NCBI RefSeq assembly: GCF_002979435.1
Contig: NZ_PCOV01000010.1
Location: 1 to 64,000 of the forward strand
DNA: 64,000 nucleotides
From: Microbacterium sp. MYb66
Lineage (GTDB): Bacteria; Actinomycetota; Actinomycetes; Actinomycetales; Microbacteriaceae
Direction of reading: 5' to 3'
Within the stretch, counting starts at the first letter, position 1, and the number at the start of each line of letters is the position of its first letter. Position numbers and translations under genes: made by a program. The notes below the pieces were generated by a model. The model was not told the origin of the DNA, did no database searches, and saw nothing but the letters and a program-made list of their open reading frames with translations. This document shows, one piece after another, positions 55,342 through 63,635 of the stretch.

Positions 55342-56535
55342 TCAGCGCACCTTCGTCGCCACGTAGCGGTCGACGCTCGCCGGGGAGAGCACCTCGCGGG
55401 CGACCATGATCGCGGCGCCGAGGACGGCGGCCCGGTCGCCCGCCTGGGACTGCACGATCGCGAGGTGCTGCGTCGCGAGCGGGATCGAGCGTCGATACAC
55501 GACCTCGCGCACTCCGGCCAGCAGATGCTCTCCCGCGCGCGCGATGCTGCCGCCCAGCACGATGATCGAGGGGTTCAGGAGATTGACGACGGTGGCGAGC
55601 ACCTCGCCGACGTCGCGTCCGGCCTGACGGGTCGCTTCGATCGCCGTGGCGTTCCCGGCGCGCACCAGATCGACGACGTCGGATGCGCCGTGCACCTCGA
55701 GTCCGTCCTCCCGCAGGGTGACAGCCAGCGCCGAGCCGCTCGCGAGCGCCTCCAGGTCGCGCTCGTCGCCGGGCTCGCGCGTGGAACCCGATCCCGTCGG
55801 CACCTGCACGTGTCCCATGTCGCCCGCGGATCCCTGGGCGCCGCGCTGCAGCTGCCCTCCCGCGATGATCCCCGCGCCGATGCCGGTGGACACCTTCACG
55901 AAGATCAGATCGTCGACACGGGGCCAGCTCGTGGCCTGCTCGCCGAGGGCGAGGATGTTCACGTCGTTGTCGACCAGCACCGGCACGTCGAAGGTCTTCT
56001 GCACGTACGCGGGCACGTCGAACCGGTCCCACCCCGGCATGATCGGCGGGTTGGTGGGGCGCCCGGTCGAGTGCTCCACGGGGCCAGGTACGCCGATGCC
56101 GACCCCGACCAGGGGGAGGCCCTCGGTCGTCGCGCCGAGCAGATCGGCGCCGTCGGTGAGGATCGAGTCGAGCAGGATCTCCGGGCCGTCGCCGATGTCG
56201 ATCGTGCGGGTGCGCGAATCGAGGATGACGCCGGCCAGATCGGCCACGGCGACCGTGGCATGCGTCGCTCCGAGGTCGACGGCGAGCACGAGTCCTGCCC
56301 GCGGGTTGAAAGCCACGCGGGCCGGCGGTCGCCCGCCGGTCGACGCCGCCTCTCCGGCGGGGCGCAGGAGGTCGGCCGCGAGGAGCGCGTCCACCCGGAG
56401 CGCCACCGTGGAGCGGGCGAGGCCCGTCAGCGCGGCGAGCTCGGCCTTGGTCCGGGCGTGTCCGTCGCGGAGGATCTGGAAGATCTCCCCGGCGCCGGAG
56501 GAGAGCGCCGGCAGCGGCCTCAGAACGTCAACCAT
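55342..56535 (-). CDS. ROK family transcriptional regulator without the zinc-cysteine motif
   Basis: 397 residues: an N-terminal winged helix-turn-helix (residues ~15-60, LTGLARSTVALRVDALLAA) and a C-terminal ROK/sugar-kinase-like domain (LAVDLGATHATVAVAD, GVGIGVPGPVE, DNDVNILALGE). It senses a sugar ligand and represses sugar genes. Where ROK proteins normally have a Cys-x-Cys-Gly-x-x-Gly-Cys zinc motif after GHV (His242), this one has GSGSTREPGDERDLEALASG with no cysteine. It is divergent from the sugar operon starting at 56650. Confidence 0.9.
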   Translation of the reverse strand: MVDVLRPLPALSSGAGEIFQILRDGHARTKAELAALTGLARSTVALRVDALLAADLLRPAGEAASTGGRPPARVAFNPRAGLVLAVDLGATHATVAVADLAGVILDSRTRTIDIGDGPEILLDSILTDGADLLGATTEGLPLVGVGIGVPGPVEHSTGRPTNPPIMPGWDRFDVPAYVQKTFDVPVLVDNDVNILALGEQATSWPRVDDLIFVKVSTGIGAGIIAGGQLQRGAQGSAGDMGHVQVPTGSGSTREPGDERDLEALASGSALAVTLREDGLEVHGASDVVDLVRAGNATAIEATRQAGRDVGEVLATVVNLLNPSIIVLGGSIARAGEHLLAGVREVVYRRSIPLATQHLAIVQSQAGDRAAVLGAAIMVAREVLSPASVDRYVATKVR

Positions 56536-56596
56536 TTCGTCAGTAAACCACAGCACTTCGGCGTCTCGCCGATTGACTTCAGATTTGGCACGAACA

Positions 56597-56622
56597 ACTT
56601 TTGACGAAGTGCTAGCAAAAGT
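56597..56622. promoter_or_regulatory. Inverted repeat ahead of the sugar operon, candidate ROK operator
   Basis: ACTTTTG (56597-56603) and CAAAAGT (56616-56622) are perfect 7-bp arms around a 12-base spacer that itself contains GCTAGC. The site is 28 bases before the Gfo/Idh start in the gap between it and the divergent ROK gene. Confidence 0.5.
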
Positions 56623-56649
56623 CCGATGGTCTGTGTCAGAATCATCGGC

Positions 56650-57759
56650 ATGACAACGGATGTCACTGACACCGGTCTCGGGACGATCCGAGCCGGCATC
56701 CTCGGCGGAGGATTCATGGCCCGCGTGCATCGCACTGCGGCGCGAGACGCCGGCGGCGAGCTGCGTGCCGTCGCCACCCGCTCGGCCGAGGGAGGCCGTG
56801 ATGCCGCTCAGGCGCTGGGTGCCGACCGTGCCGAGAGCGACGCCGTCGCGCTCCTCGAGGCCGCCGACATCGACGTGGTGCACATCTGCACACCGAACGC
56901 CACGCACGCGAGCCTGGCGCTCCAGGCCCTGAACGCGGGCAAGCACGTCATCTGCGAGAAGCCGCTCGCGACGACCGCCGAAGACGCCAAGGTCCTCGCG
57001 GAGACCGCCGCGGCCCGAGGACGGGTCGCTGCCGTCCCCTTCATCTACCGCTACCACCCCATGGTGCGCGAGGCCAGGGCGCGCATCGCGCGCGGCGAGG
57101 CAGGCGACCTCCTCACCCTGGACTGCTCCTACCTGCAGGACTGGATGCTCCTTCCCAGCGACGACGACTGGCGCGTGCGCTCCGAGTCCGGAGGAGCATC
57201 CCGCGCCTTCGCCGACATCGGGTCGCACCTGTGCGACCTGATCGAGTTCGTGATCGGCGAGCGGATCCGGGCACTGAGCGCGCGCACCCGCCGGGTCTTC
57301 TCGGAGCGCTCGGGGCACGCCGTCGACACCGAGGACATCGTGGCCGTGCTCGTCGAGACCGAGTCGGGTGCCCTCGGCACGCTGCTCATCTCGCAGATGG
57401 CCGCCGGGCGCAAGAACGCGCTCACGCTCGAGCTGCACGGCTCGCGCCAGAGCCTCCGCTTCGAGCAGGAGCGTCCGGAGGAGCTCTGGATCGGCATGCG
57501 CGAGGAGTCCCGGCTGCTGCTGCGCGACCCCGCGACATCCGATCCGGATTCGGCGCGGCTCCAGCGGGTACCCGCCGGTCACTCGATGGGATATCAGGAC
57601 GCCTTCAACGGCTTCGTCGCCGACGTCTACGCGGCCATGGCCGGAGGGCGACCAGACGGGCTTCCCACCTTCGCGGACGGGTACCGCTCCGCCGTGCTGA
57701 CGCAAGCCGTGCTCGACTCGGCGGCGGACAGCGGACGATGGGTGGAGGTGGCGGCATGA
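56650..57759 (+). CDS. Gfo/Idh/MocA family oxidoreductase
   Basis: 369 residues. NAD(P)-binding GILGGGFMARVHRTA (residues ~18-32) and the conserved Lys in CEKPLATTAEDAKV; the C-terminal domain has IYRYHPMVREAR and ADIGSHLCDLIEFVIG with the typical catalytic Asp-x-x-x-His. First gene of the ABC sugar operon, overlapping the ATPase gene (ATGA). It probably oxidises the imported sugar or a derivative. Confidence 0.92.
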   Translation: MTTDVTDTGLGTIRAGILGGGFMARVHRTAARDAGGELRAVATRSAEGGRDAAQALGADRAESDAVALLEAADIDVVHICTPNATHASLALQALNAGKHVICEKPLATTAEDAKVLAETAAARGRVAAVPFIYRYHPMVREARARIARGEAGDLLTLDCSYLQDWMLLPSDDDWRVRSESGGASRAFADIGSHLCDLIEFVIGERIRALSARTRRVFSERSGHAVDTEDIVAVLVETESGALGTLLISQMAAGRKNALTLELHGSRQSLRFEQERPEELWIGMREESRLLLRDPATSDPDSARLQRVPAGHSMGYQDAFNGFVADVYAAMAGGRPDGLPTFADGYRSAVLTQAVLDSAADSGRWVEVAA

Positions 57760-59279
57760 CCACGACGACGACACAGCCGGTGCTGGCCGTGAGCGGCATC
57801 CGCAAGTCGTTCTTCGGCGTCGAGGTGCTGCACGGCATCGACTTCGACGTGCGACCGGGCGAGGTGCACGGCCTCGTGGGCGAGAACGGCGCGGGCAAGT
57901 CCACTCTCATGAAGATCATCGCGGGCGTGCAGCCGGCAGACGAGGGCACCATCACGTACCGCGGCGAGGACGTGCATCACGCGCATCCACGGCAGGCGAT
58001 GGATGCCGGGATCGTCACGGTCTTCCAGGAGTTCACCCTCCTCCCCGAGCGCACCGTCGCGCAGAACGTCTACCTCGGGCGCGAGCCGCGCCGCGCGGGC
58101 TTCGTCGATCAGCGCGCCATGAACAGCAGCACGGCCGAGCTGCTCGCAGACCTCGGCGTCTCGTTCATCGAGCCGCAGGCGCGCGTCGGCTCGCTCACGG
58201 TCGCGGAGCAGCAGATCGTCGAGATCGTCAAGGCGCTCTCGTTCGATGCGCAGGTCATCTCGATGGACGAGCCGACCGCCGCGCTCAGCGACCGCGAGGT
58301 CGAACTGCTGTACGCCATCATCCGCCGGCTCACCTCCCGCGGCGTCGCCGTGATCTACGTCTCGCATCGTCTGAAGGAGATCTTCGACCTGTGCGACCGC
58401 ATCACGATCCTCAAGGACGGCGCGCTGGTCTCGACCGATGACACCTCCGCCCTCACGACGGACGAACTGGTGCGCCGCATGGTCGGCCGTTCCATCCAGT
58501 CGTACTTCCCGGACGCGGTCGAGGGGACGACGGTGGGCGAGCCGCGACTCGAACTCGAGGGCTGCGGCAACGCCTATGTCGACGGGGTGTCCCTCACCCT
58601 GCGCGCGGGGGAGATCGTCGGCATCGCAGGGTTGCAGGGCTCCGGGCGCACCGAACTCGTCGAGGGGGTGTTCGGCATCCAGGCCTTCACGCGGGGGACC
58701 ATGCGGATCGACGGCGCCCCGGCCCGCATCACGAGCGCGCGGGCAGCCGTGCGCGCCGGACTCGCCCTCGTCTCGGAGGACCGCAAGGCGCAGGGGCTCG
58801 CCCTCGGGCAGTCGGTCCTCGACAACGCCCTGCTGGTCGTGCGCAGCGTGTTCGCCGGCCGCACCGCCGCGTCCCGCCGCGAGGTGCCCGGCGTCCTGAG
58901 CTCTCTCGAGGTCAGCTCGCAGGGCATCGATCAGGAGGTGCGCTTCCTCTCCGGCGGCAACCAGCAGAAGGTCGTGCTGGCCAAATGGCTGCTCACCGGC
59001 CCGCAGATCGTGCTCTTCGACGAGCCGACCCGCGGCATCGACGTCGGCGCGAAGTACGCCGTCTACCAGCTGATGCGCGAACTGGCAGCGCAGGGGAAGG
59101 CCGTGCTGATGGTGTCGAGCGAGCTGCCGGAGGTGATCGGCATGAGCGATCGGATCCTCGTGATGCACGACGGCGAACTCGTCGCCGAGCTCCCCGCAGG
59201 CTCGGCGGAGCACGAGATCCTCGGCGCCGCGACCGGCGCGAGCGATACCGGCACCGCGACGGACGGGGGTGCGCGATGA
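57756..59279 (+). CDS. Sugar ABC transporter ATPase (RbsA-type, two ABC domains)
   Basis: 507 residues with two ABC domains, as in RbsA/XylG. First domain: Walker A GENGAGKS near residue 48 and SLTVAEQQIVEIVKAL; second: SGRTE (degenerate Walker A) and signature LSGGNQQKVVLAKW with Walker B VLFDEPTRGIDVGAK. It powers import of a monosaccharide, polyol or inositol with the two permeases and the binding lipoprotein that follow. ATGA overlaps on both sides. Confidence 0.95.
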   Translation: MTTTTTQPVLAVSGIRKSFFGVEVLHGIDFDVRPGEVHGLVGENGAGKSTLMKIIAGVQPADEGTITYRGEDVHHAHPRQAMDAGIVTVFQEFTLLPERTVAQNVYLGREPRRAGFVDQRAMNSSTAELLADLGVSFIEPQARVGSLTVAEQQIVEIVKALSFDAQVISMDEPTAALSDREVELLYAIIRRLTSRGVAVIYVSHRLKEIFDLCDRITILKDGALVSTDDTSALTTDELVRRMVGRSIQSYFPDAVEGTTVGEPRLELEGCGNAYVDGVSLTLRAGEIVGIAGLQGSGRTELVEGVFGIQAFTRGTMRIDGAPARITSARAAVRAGLALVSEDRKAQGLALGQSVLDNALLVVRSVFAGRTAASRREVPGVLSSLEVSSQGIDQEVRFLSGGNQQKVVLAKWLLTGPQIVLFDEPTRGIDVGAKYAVYQLMRELAAQGKAVLMVSSELPEVIGMSDRILVMHDGELVAELPAGSAEHEILGAATGASDTGTATDGGAR

Positions 59280-60370
59280 AACGCCTCAAGATCGACTCCA
59301 CGGTCATCGTGCTCGGCATCCTCCTGCTGGTCATCGTCGTGGGCGCCATCCTCGTCGCGACGGTCGGACGCAACTTCCTGAGCCCCGGCAACATCCGCGA
59401 CATCCTCACCGGCATGAGCGTGCTCGGTCTCGTCGCGATCGGGCAGACCCTCGTCGTGCTCGGCGCCTCCCTCGACCTCTCGGTCACCTACGTGATCAGC
59501 CTGTCGAGTCTGCTCGCGGCCACGATCATGAACGGCAACGCGGCGAACATCCCGGTGGCCGTGATCGTCACCCTGCTCGTCTGCGCGGGCGTGGGTCTCC
59601 TGAACGGGCTCATCGTCACCGTCCTCAAGGTGAACGGCTTCATCGCCACGCTCGGCGTCGGCCTGATCCTGCAGGGCATCCTCAACACGAACTTCAAGGG
59701 GTCGGCCGGCAACGTACCGTGGGCGTTCCAGCTCATCGGCGCCACCGGGGTGGGGCCGATCCCGGTCTCCACACTCATCATGATCGTGCTGGCGGTCGTC
59801 GTCTGGTTCCTGCTCAACCGCACCCGCACCGGCGCGCACCTCTACGCGGTGGGCGGCGATCCCGAGATCGCCCGCCTGTCGGGGGTCCGCACCCGGATGC
59901 CGCTGATCTGGGCACACGTGCTGTGTTCGGTGTTCGCCGGCCTGGCAGGCCTCCTCCTCGCCAGCCGCCTCGGCGTCGGCAGCCCGACCGTGGGGCAGCA
60001 GGGCGGCTACGCCCTCCTGTCCATCGCGGCCGTCGTGCTCGGCGGCACCCTGCTCCTCGGCGGCCGCGGCTCGATCTGGGGCACGATCGGCGGTGTCGCG
60101 ATCCTCGCCGTGGTCGACAACGTGATGAGCGTGATGCAGGTCAATCCGTTCCTCAAGGACGTCGTCCGCGGCGTGGTGATCGTCGCCGCGGTGGCCGTGT
60201 ACAGCCGCCGCTCGATCATCCGCCGCCGCCCGCGGTTCGGCGCCGGGGGCACGCGCACCGGGGGAGACGACGCCGCGAAGGCCGCCGAACCCGAGATGGC
60301 GGCCGCCGCGTCGCAGCTCGCCGACGCCACCCCCGATATCAGCCCCGCTGCGGAAGGAGGACGCTCATGA
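59276..60370 (+). CDS. Sugar ABC transporter permease (RbsC-type)
   Basis: 364 residues with about eight to ten membrane helices. Family motif: GLLNGLIVTVLKVNGFIATLG region and the conserved end VMSVMQVNPFLKDVVRGVVI (both in parts). The last ~60 residues are an unusual Ala-, Gly- and Glu-rich cytosolic tail after RRRPRFG, not part of the usual permease. Overlaps its neighbours as ATGA. It forms the channel with the next permease, probably as a heterodimer. Confidence 0.93.
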   Translation: MKRLKIDSTVIVLGILLLVIVVGAILVATVGRNFLSPGNIRDILTGMSVLGLVAIGQTLVVLGASLDLSVTYVISLSSLLAATIMNGNAANIPVAVIVTLLVCAGVGLLNGLIVTVLKVNGFIATLGVGLILQGILNTNFKGSAGNVPWAFQLIGATGVGPIPVSTLIMIVLAVVVWFLLNRTRTGAHLYAVGGDPEIARLSGVRTRMPLIWAHVLCSVFAGLAGLLLASRLGVGSPTVGQQGGYALLSIAAVVLGGTLLLGGRGSIWGTIGGVAILAVVDNVMSVMQVNPFLKDVVRGVVIVAAVAVYSRRSIIRRRPRFGAGGTRTGGDDAAKAAEPEMAAAASQLADATPDISPAAEGGRS

Positions 60371-61446
60371 ACGCGCTCCGCACACTCGTGAGCCCCCGCG
60401 GGGCGGTGTTCCTGCTGCTGGTGCTCCTGCTGGTCGCTGTCACGATCCTCAACCCGAGCTTCGCCGAACCGGGCCAGTTCATGCGCTTCATCCAGCGTGT
60501 CGCCCCCATCGCCATCGTCGCGATCGGCCAGTACTTCGTGATCATCGCAGGAGAGTTCGACCTGTCCCAGGGGTCGCTCATCACCGCGCAGGTCATCATC
60601 GCCGGCAACCTCGTCGGCCAGGACGACTCCCGCACCGTTCCGGTGCTGCTGCTGATGATCGTGTTCGCCGTGGTCGTCGGACTCGTGAACGGTCTGATCA
60701 CGACGCTGCTGAAGGTACCCTCCTTCATCGTCACGCTCGGCATGATGCTCGCGCTCCTCGGCGGGGTCATGTGGTGGACCGGGGGAGCGGCGACGGGAAA
60801 CCCCGCCGACAGCTTCCGCGAGATCGGCCGCGGCGGGATCCGGGACGTGCCGTTCCTCGACTTCATCCCCTGGGCGGTGCTGCTGCTCATCGTCTGGCTC
60901 GCGCTCGGCATCTGGATCACCAAGCGCCCGCTGGGCAAGACGCTCATCGCCGTCGGCGACAACGCCATCGCGGTCGACTACGCCGGTGCACGCCGCGCCT
61001 GGGTGACCACCCGTGCGTTCATCATCTCGTCGCTCTCCGCGTCGCTGTCGGCCGTGCTCCTCGTCGGATACGCCGGCGTGCACCCCTCGGTCGGCCGCGG
61101 CTACGAGTTCACCGCCATCACCGCCGTCGTCCTCGGCGGGGTCGTGCTCGGCGGCGGACGAGGCTGGATCGTGGGCGCCGTCGCCGGCGCCTTCGCGCTC
61201 GAAGCCCTGTTCATGCTGCTGAACATCGCCGGCGTTCCCTCGACGCTCCGCGATGCCGTCCAGGGCGTCATCATCATCGCCGCCGTCGCTTACTCCGCCG
61301 TCGCCTTCCGGGCACGACGCAGGCGCGGCCCACAGTCTTCTCCCGATCAGGGGAAGGAGCAGGTCCCCCCACCGGGGACCCCTGCTCGAGAGTCCGCTTC
61401 ACCTGCCCTCGCCTCCGGGGGCCACACAGAAACCAGAGGAGATTAG
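60367..61446 (+). CDS. Sugar ABC transporter permease (RbsC-type), second
   Basis: 359 residues with about nine to ten membrane helices, family motifs GLVNGLITTLLKVPSFIVTLG and GYEFTAITAVVLGGVVLGGGRG (each read in part). Like its partner it ends in a polar tail (from RARRRRGPQSSPDQG) of ~45 residues rich in Pro, Ser and Glu. The two tails distinguish this transporter from typical ribose systems. Overlap ATGA with the first permease. Confidence 0.93.
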   Translation: MNALRTLVSPRGAVFLLLVLLLVAVTILNPSFAEPGQFMRFIQRVAPIAIVAIGQYFVIIAGEFDLSQGSLITAQVIIAGNLVGQDDSRTVPVLLLMIVFAVVVGLVNGLITTLLKVPSFIVTLGMMLALLGGVMWWTGGAATGNPADSFREIGRGGIRDVPFLDFIPWAVLLLIVWLALGIWITKRPLGKTLIAVGDNAIAVDYAGARRAWVTTRAFIISSLSASLSAVLLVGYAGVHPSVGRGYEFTAITAVVLGGVVLGGGRGWIVGAVAGAFALEALFMLLNIAGVPSTLRDAVQGVIIIAAVAYSAVAFRARRRRGPQSSPDQGKEQVPPPGTPARESASPALASGGHTETRGD

Positions 61447-61448
61447 CA

Positions 61449-62657
61449 ATGCGACGATCAATGAAGATCGCCACCGCCGGGGTGGCTCTCTTCGGCCTCA
61501 TCGCGCTCGCCGGGTGCACGACCGACCCGTCCGTGGCGCCGGCGGAGTCGGAGAACCCCGATGAGACGGCGGAGACGACCGAATGGTTCGACCAGGAGCT
61601 CTTCGACAAGCAGAACGAAGAGCGCGGTGTCGACCCGCAGGGACCGGCCGACGAGCCGTACCTGCAGCACATCAACGCCGAGATGGTCGACACGTCGGAG
61701 TTCGCCAGCGAGGGAGCCAAGAAGGCCTGCTTCGCGAACGCGTCGATCTCCAACCCGTGGCGCCAGACCGGCTGGATCACGATGAACGAGCAGCTGAAGG
61801 CGCTGCAGGAGGCCGGAGCGATCAGTGAGATGGAGACCCGCGACGCGCAGGACTCCGACGACACGCAGATCGCCGACATCGACTACTTCATCTCCGAGGG
61901 CAACTGCGACGTCTTCCTCATCTCCCCGAACAGCACGGCGGCGATGACCCCGGCGGTCGAGCGGGCATGCGAGACCGGCAAGCCGGTCGTCGTGTTCGAC
62001 CGCGGTGTCAACACCGACTGCCCGGTCACGTTCATCCATCCGATCGGCGGCTTCGCCTGGGGCATCGACACGGCCGAGTTCCTCATCGACAACCTCGAAG
62101 AGGGCGACAAGGTCGTGGCTCTGCGCATCCTCCCGGGTGTGGACGTGCTGGAGCACCGCTGGGCCGGAGCCGAGAAGCTGTTCGACGAGGCCGGCATCGA
62201 GGCCGTGGACTACTTCACGGGCGCCGACCCCGCCGAGATCAAGAGCATCATCAGCGATGAGCTCGCCAAGGGCGATGTCGCCGGCATCTGGATGGACGCC
62301 GGAGACGGCGCCGTCGCGGCCATCGAGGCGTTCGAGGACGCCGGAGCGGACTACCCGGTCATGACCGGTGAGGACGAGATGAGCTTCCTCCGCAAGTGGA
62401 AGGACACGGGTCTCACGGGCCTCGCGCCGGTGTACTCCAACTTCCAGTGGCGCACGCCGCTGCTCGCAGCGCAGATGATCTTCGCCGGCACCGAGGTGCC
62501 GAAGGAGTGGGTCCTGCCGCAGAAGCCGATCACCGAACCGGAGCTCGACGACTACCTGAAGGCGAATGAGGGCATGCCCGACGGCCACTACGCCAAGTTC
62601 GGCGGGGAGAACCTCCCCGGCTACCCGACGGTGTGGCAGGAACGACAGATCCCGTAA
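61449..62657 (+). CDS. Sugar ABC transporter substrate-binding lipoprotein
   Basis: 402 residues. Lipobox LAGC with Cys23, so it is a membrane-anchored periplasmic-type binding protein of the family-4 (ribose-like) fold: ISNPWRQTGWITMNEQLKAL (in parts), DYFISEGNCDVFLISPNSTAAM, PVVVFDRGVN, and TGEDEMSFLRKW. A ~60-residue acidic stretch follows the lipid anchor. GAGGAGA precedes the ATG at 61449. Binds the sugar or polyol imported by the two permeases; a hairpin follows the gene. Confidence 0.93.
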   Translation: MRRSMKIATAGVALFGLIALAGCTTDPSVAPAESENPDETAETTEWFDQELFDKQNEERGVDPQGPADEPYLQHINAEMVDTSEFASEGAKKACFANASISNPWRQTGWITMNEQLKALQEAGAISEMETRDAQDSDDTQIADIDYFISEGNCDVFLISPNSTAAMTPAVERACETGKPVVVFDRGVNTDCPVTFIHPIGGFAWGIDTAEFLIDNLEEGDKVVALRILPGVDVLEHRWAGAEKLFDEAGIEAVDYFTGADPAEIKSIISDELAKGDVAGIWMDAGDGAVAAIEAFEDAGADYPVMTGEDEMSFLRKWKDTGLTGLAPVYSNFQWRTPLLAAQMIFAGTEVPKEWVLPQKPITEPELDDYLKANEGMPDGHYAKFGGENLPGYPTVWQERQIP

Positions 62658-62665
62658 CCGAAATC

Positions 62666-62713
62666 CGCTCCCGCCCTTCCGCTCCGCACCCGCGGGGTGG
62701 GAGGGTGGGAGCG
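62666..62713. terminator. Hairpin after the sugar-binding protein gene
   Basis: CGCTCCCGCCCT (62666-62677) and AGGGTGGGAGCG (62702-62713) form 12-bp arms with one mismatch across a 24-base loop. There is no T-tract, and the next gene starts 22 bases later. It may attenuate or stabilise the transcript so that the binding protein is made in excess, rather than fully terminate. Confidence 0.5.
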
Positions 62714-62735
62714 CTTCACGATCACAAGGACAACG

Positions 62736-63635
62736 ATGCCCCGCACGATCGCCGTCAACACCTGGGTGTGGACTTCTCCGCTGACCGACGCGACGCTCGA
62801 GCCGCTCGCCCGCAAGGCCAAGGACCTCGGCTACGACGCGCTGGAGTTGCCGCTCGAGAACGTCGGGGACTGGGATCCGTCGAGGACCCGTGACGTGCTC
62901 GACGGGCTGGGGCTGGGCGCCGTCGTCGTCGGGGCGATGGGCCCCGGACGCTCGCTGGTCGCGCGTGCCGGCGATGTCGCCGCCACCCAGACGTACCTGC
63001 GGGCCTGCCTCGACGCCGCAGCCGTCCTGAGGTCGCCCGTTCTGGCCGGGCCGTTCTACACCCCGACGGGTGCGACCTGGCGGATGGATGCCGAGGAGCG
63101 GGTCGCGGTCGTGCGCGAGCTGCGCGACAACCTCGCACCGCTGGCCGAGGAAGCGGCCTCGACAGGGTTGATCCTGGCCGTGGAGCCGCTCAACCGTTAC
63201 GAGACGAGCCTGCTCAACACGGTGGAGCAGAGCCTGGATGCTCTCGATCCTCTGCTGGGAGCCGGCGTCGGGCTCGCGCTCGACACCTATCACCTCAACA
63301 TCGAGGAGAAGAGGCCGGCGGATGCGATCCGCGCTGCGGGTTCCGCGATCGCCCATGTGCAGGTGTGCGGGAGCGACCGCGGGGCGGTCGGCGACGACCA
63401 CACCGACTGGCCCGGGATCTTCGCGGCCCTCGGCGATGCCGGCTATCGCGGCACGCTCGGGTTGGAGAGCTTCACGGGGGAGAACGCCACCATCGCGGTC
63501 GCGGCCTCGGTGTGGCGGCCGCTCGCCCCGAGCCAGGACGACCTCGCCGCCCGCAGCATCGCCGCCCTCCGAGGTTTCGAGACGAACCGAGCCCTCGATA
63601 AGAACCCCGCCCTCGATACGAAGGAGTATCCATGA
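62736..63635 (+). CDS. Sugar phosphate isomerase/epimerase-type TIM-barrel protein (tagatose/psicose 3-epimerase-like)
   Basis: 299 residues of the AP-endonuclease-2 TIM-barrel family. The metal ligands of the D-tagatose/D-psicose 3-epimerase group are recognisable: Glu in [12 protein letters not shown], Asp/His in [13 protein letters not shown], His in [10 protein letters not shown] and Glu in [10 protein letters not shown]. It could epimerise a ketose or act on a keto-inositol or 3-keto-sugar. ATG at 62736 follows AAGGA. It overlaps the next TIM-barrel gene (ATGA). Confidence 0.9.
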   Translation: MPRTIAVNTWVWTSPLTDATLEPLARKAKDLGYDALELPLENVGDWDPSRTRDVLDGLGLGAVVVGAMGPGRSLVARAGDVAATQTYLRACLDAAAVLRSPVLAGPFYTPTGATWRMDAEERVAVVRELRDNLAPLAEEAASTGLILAVEPLNRYETSLLNTVEQSLDALDPLLGAGVGLALDTYHLNIEEKRPADAIRAAGSAIAHVQVCGSDRGAVGDDHTDWPGIFAALGDAGYRGTLGLESFTGENATIAVAASVWRPLAPSQDDLAARSIAALRGFETNRALDKNPALDTKEYP

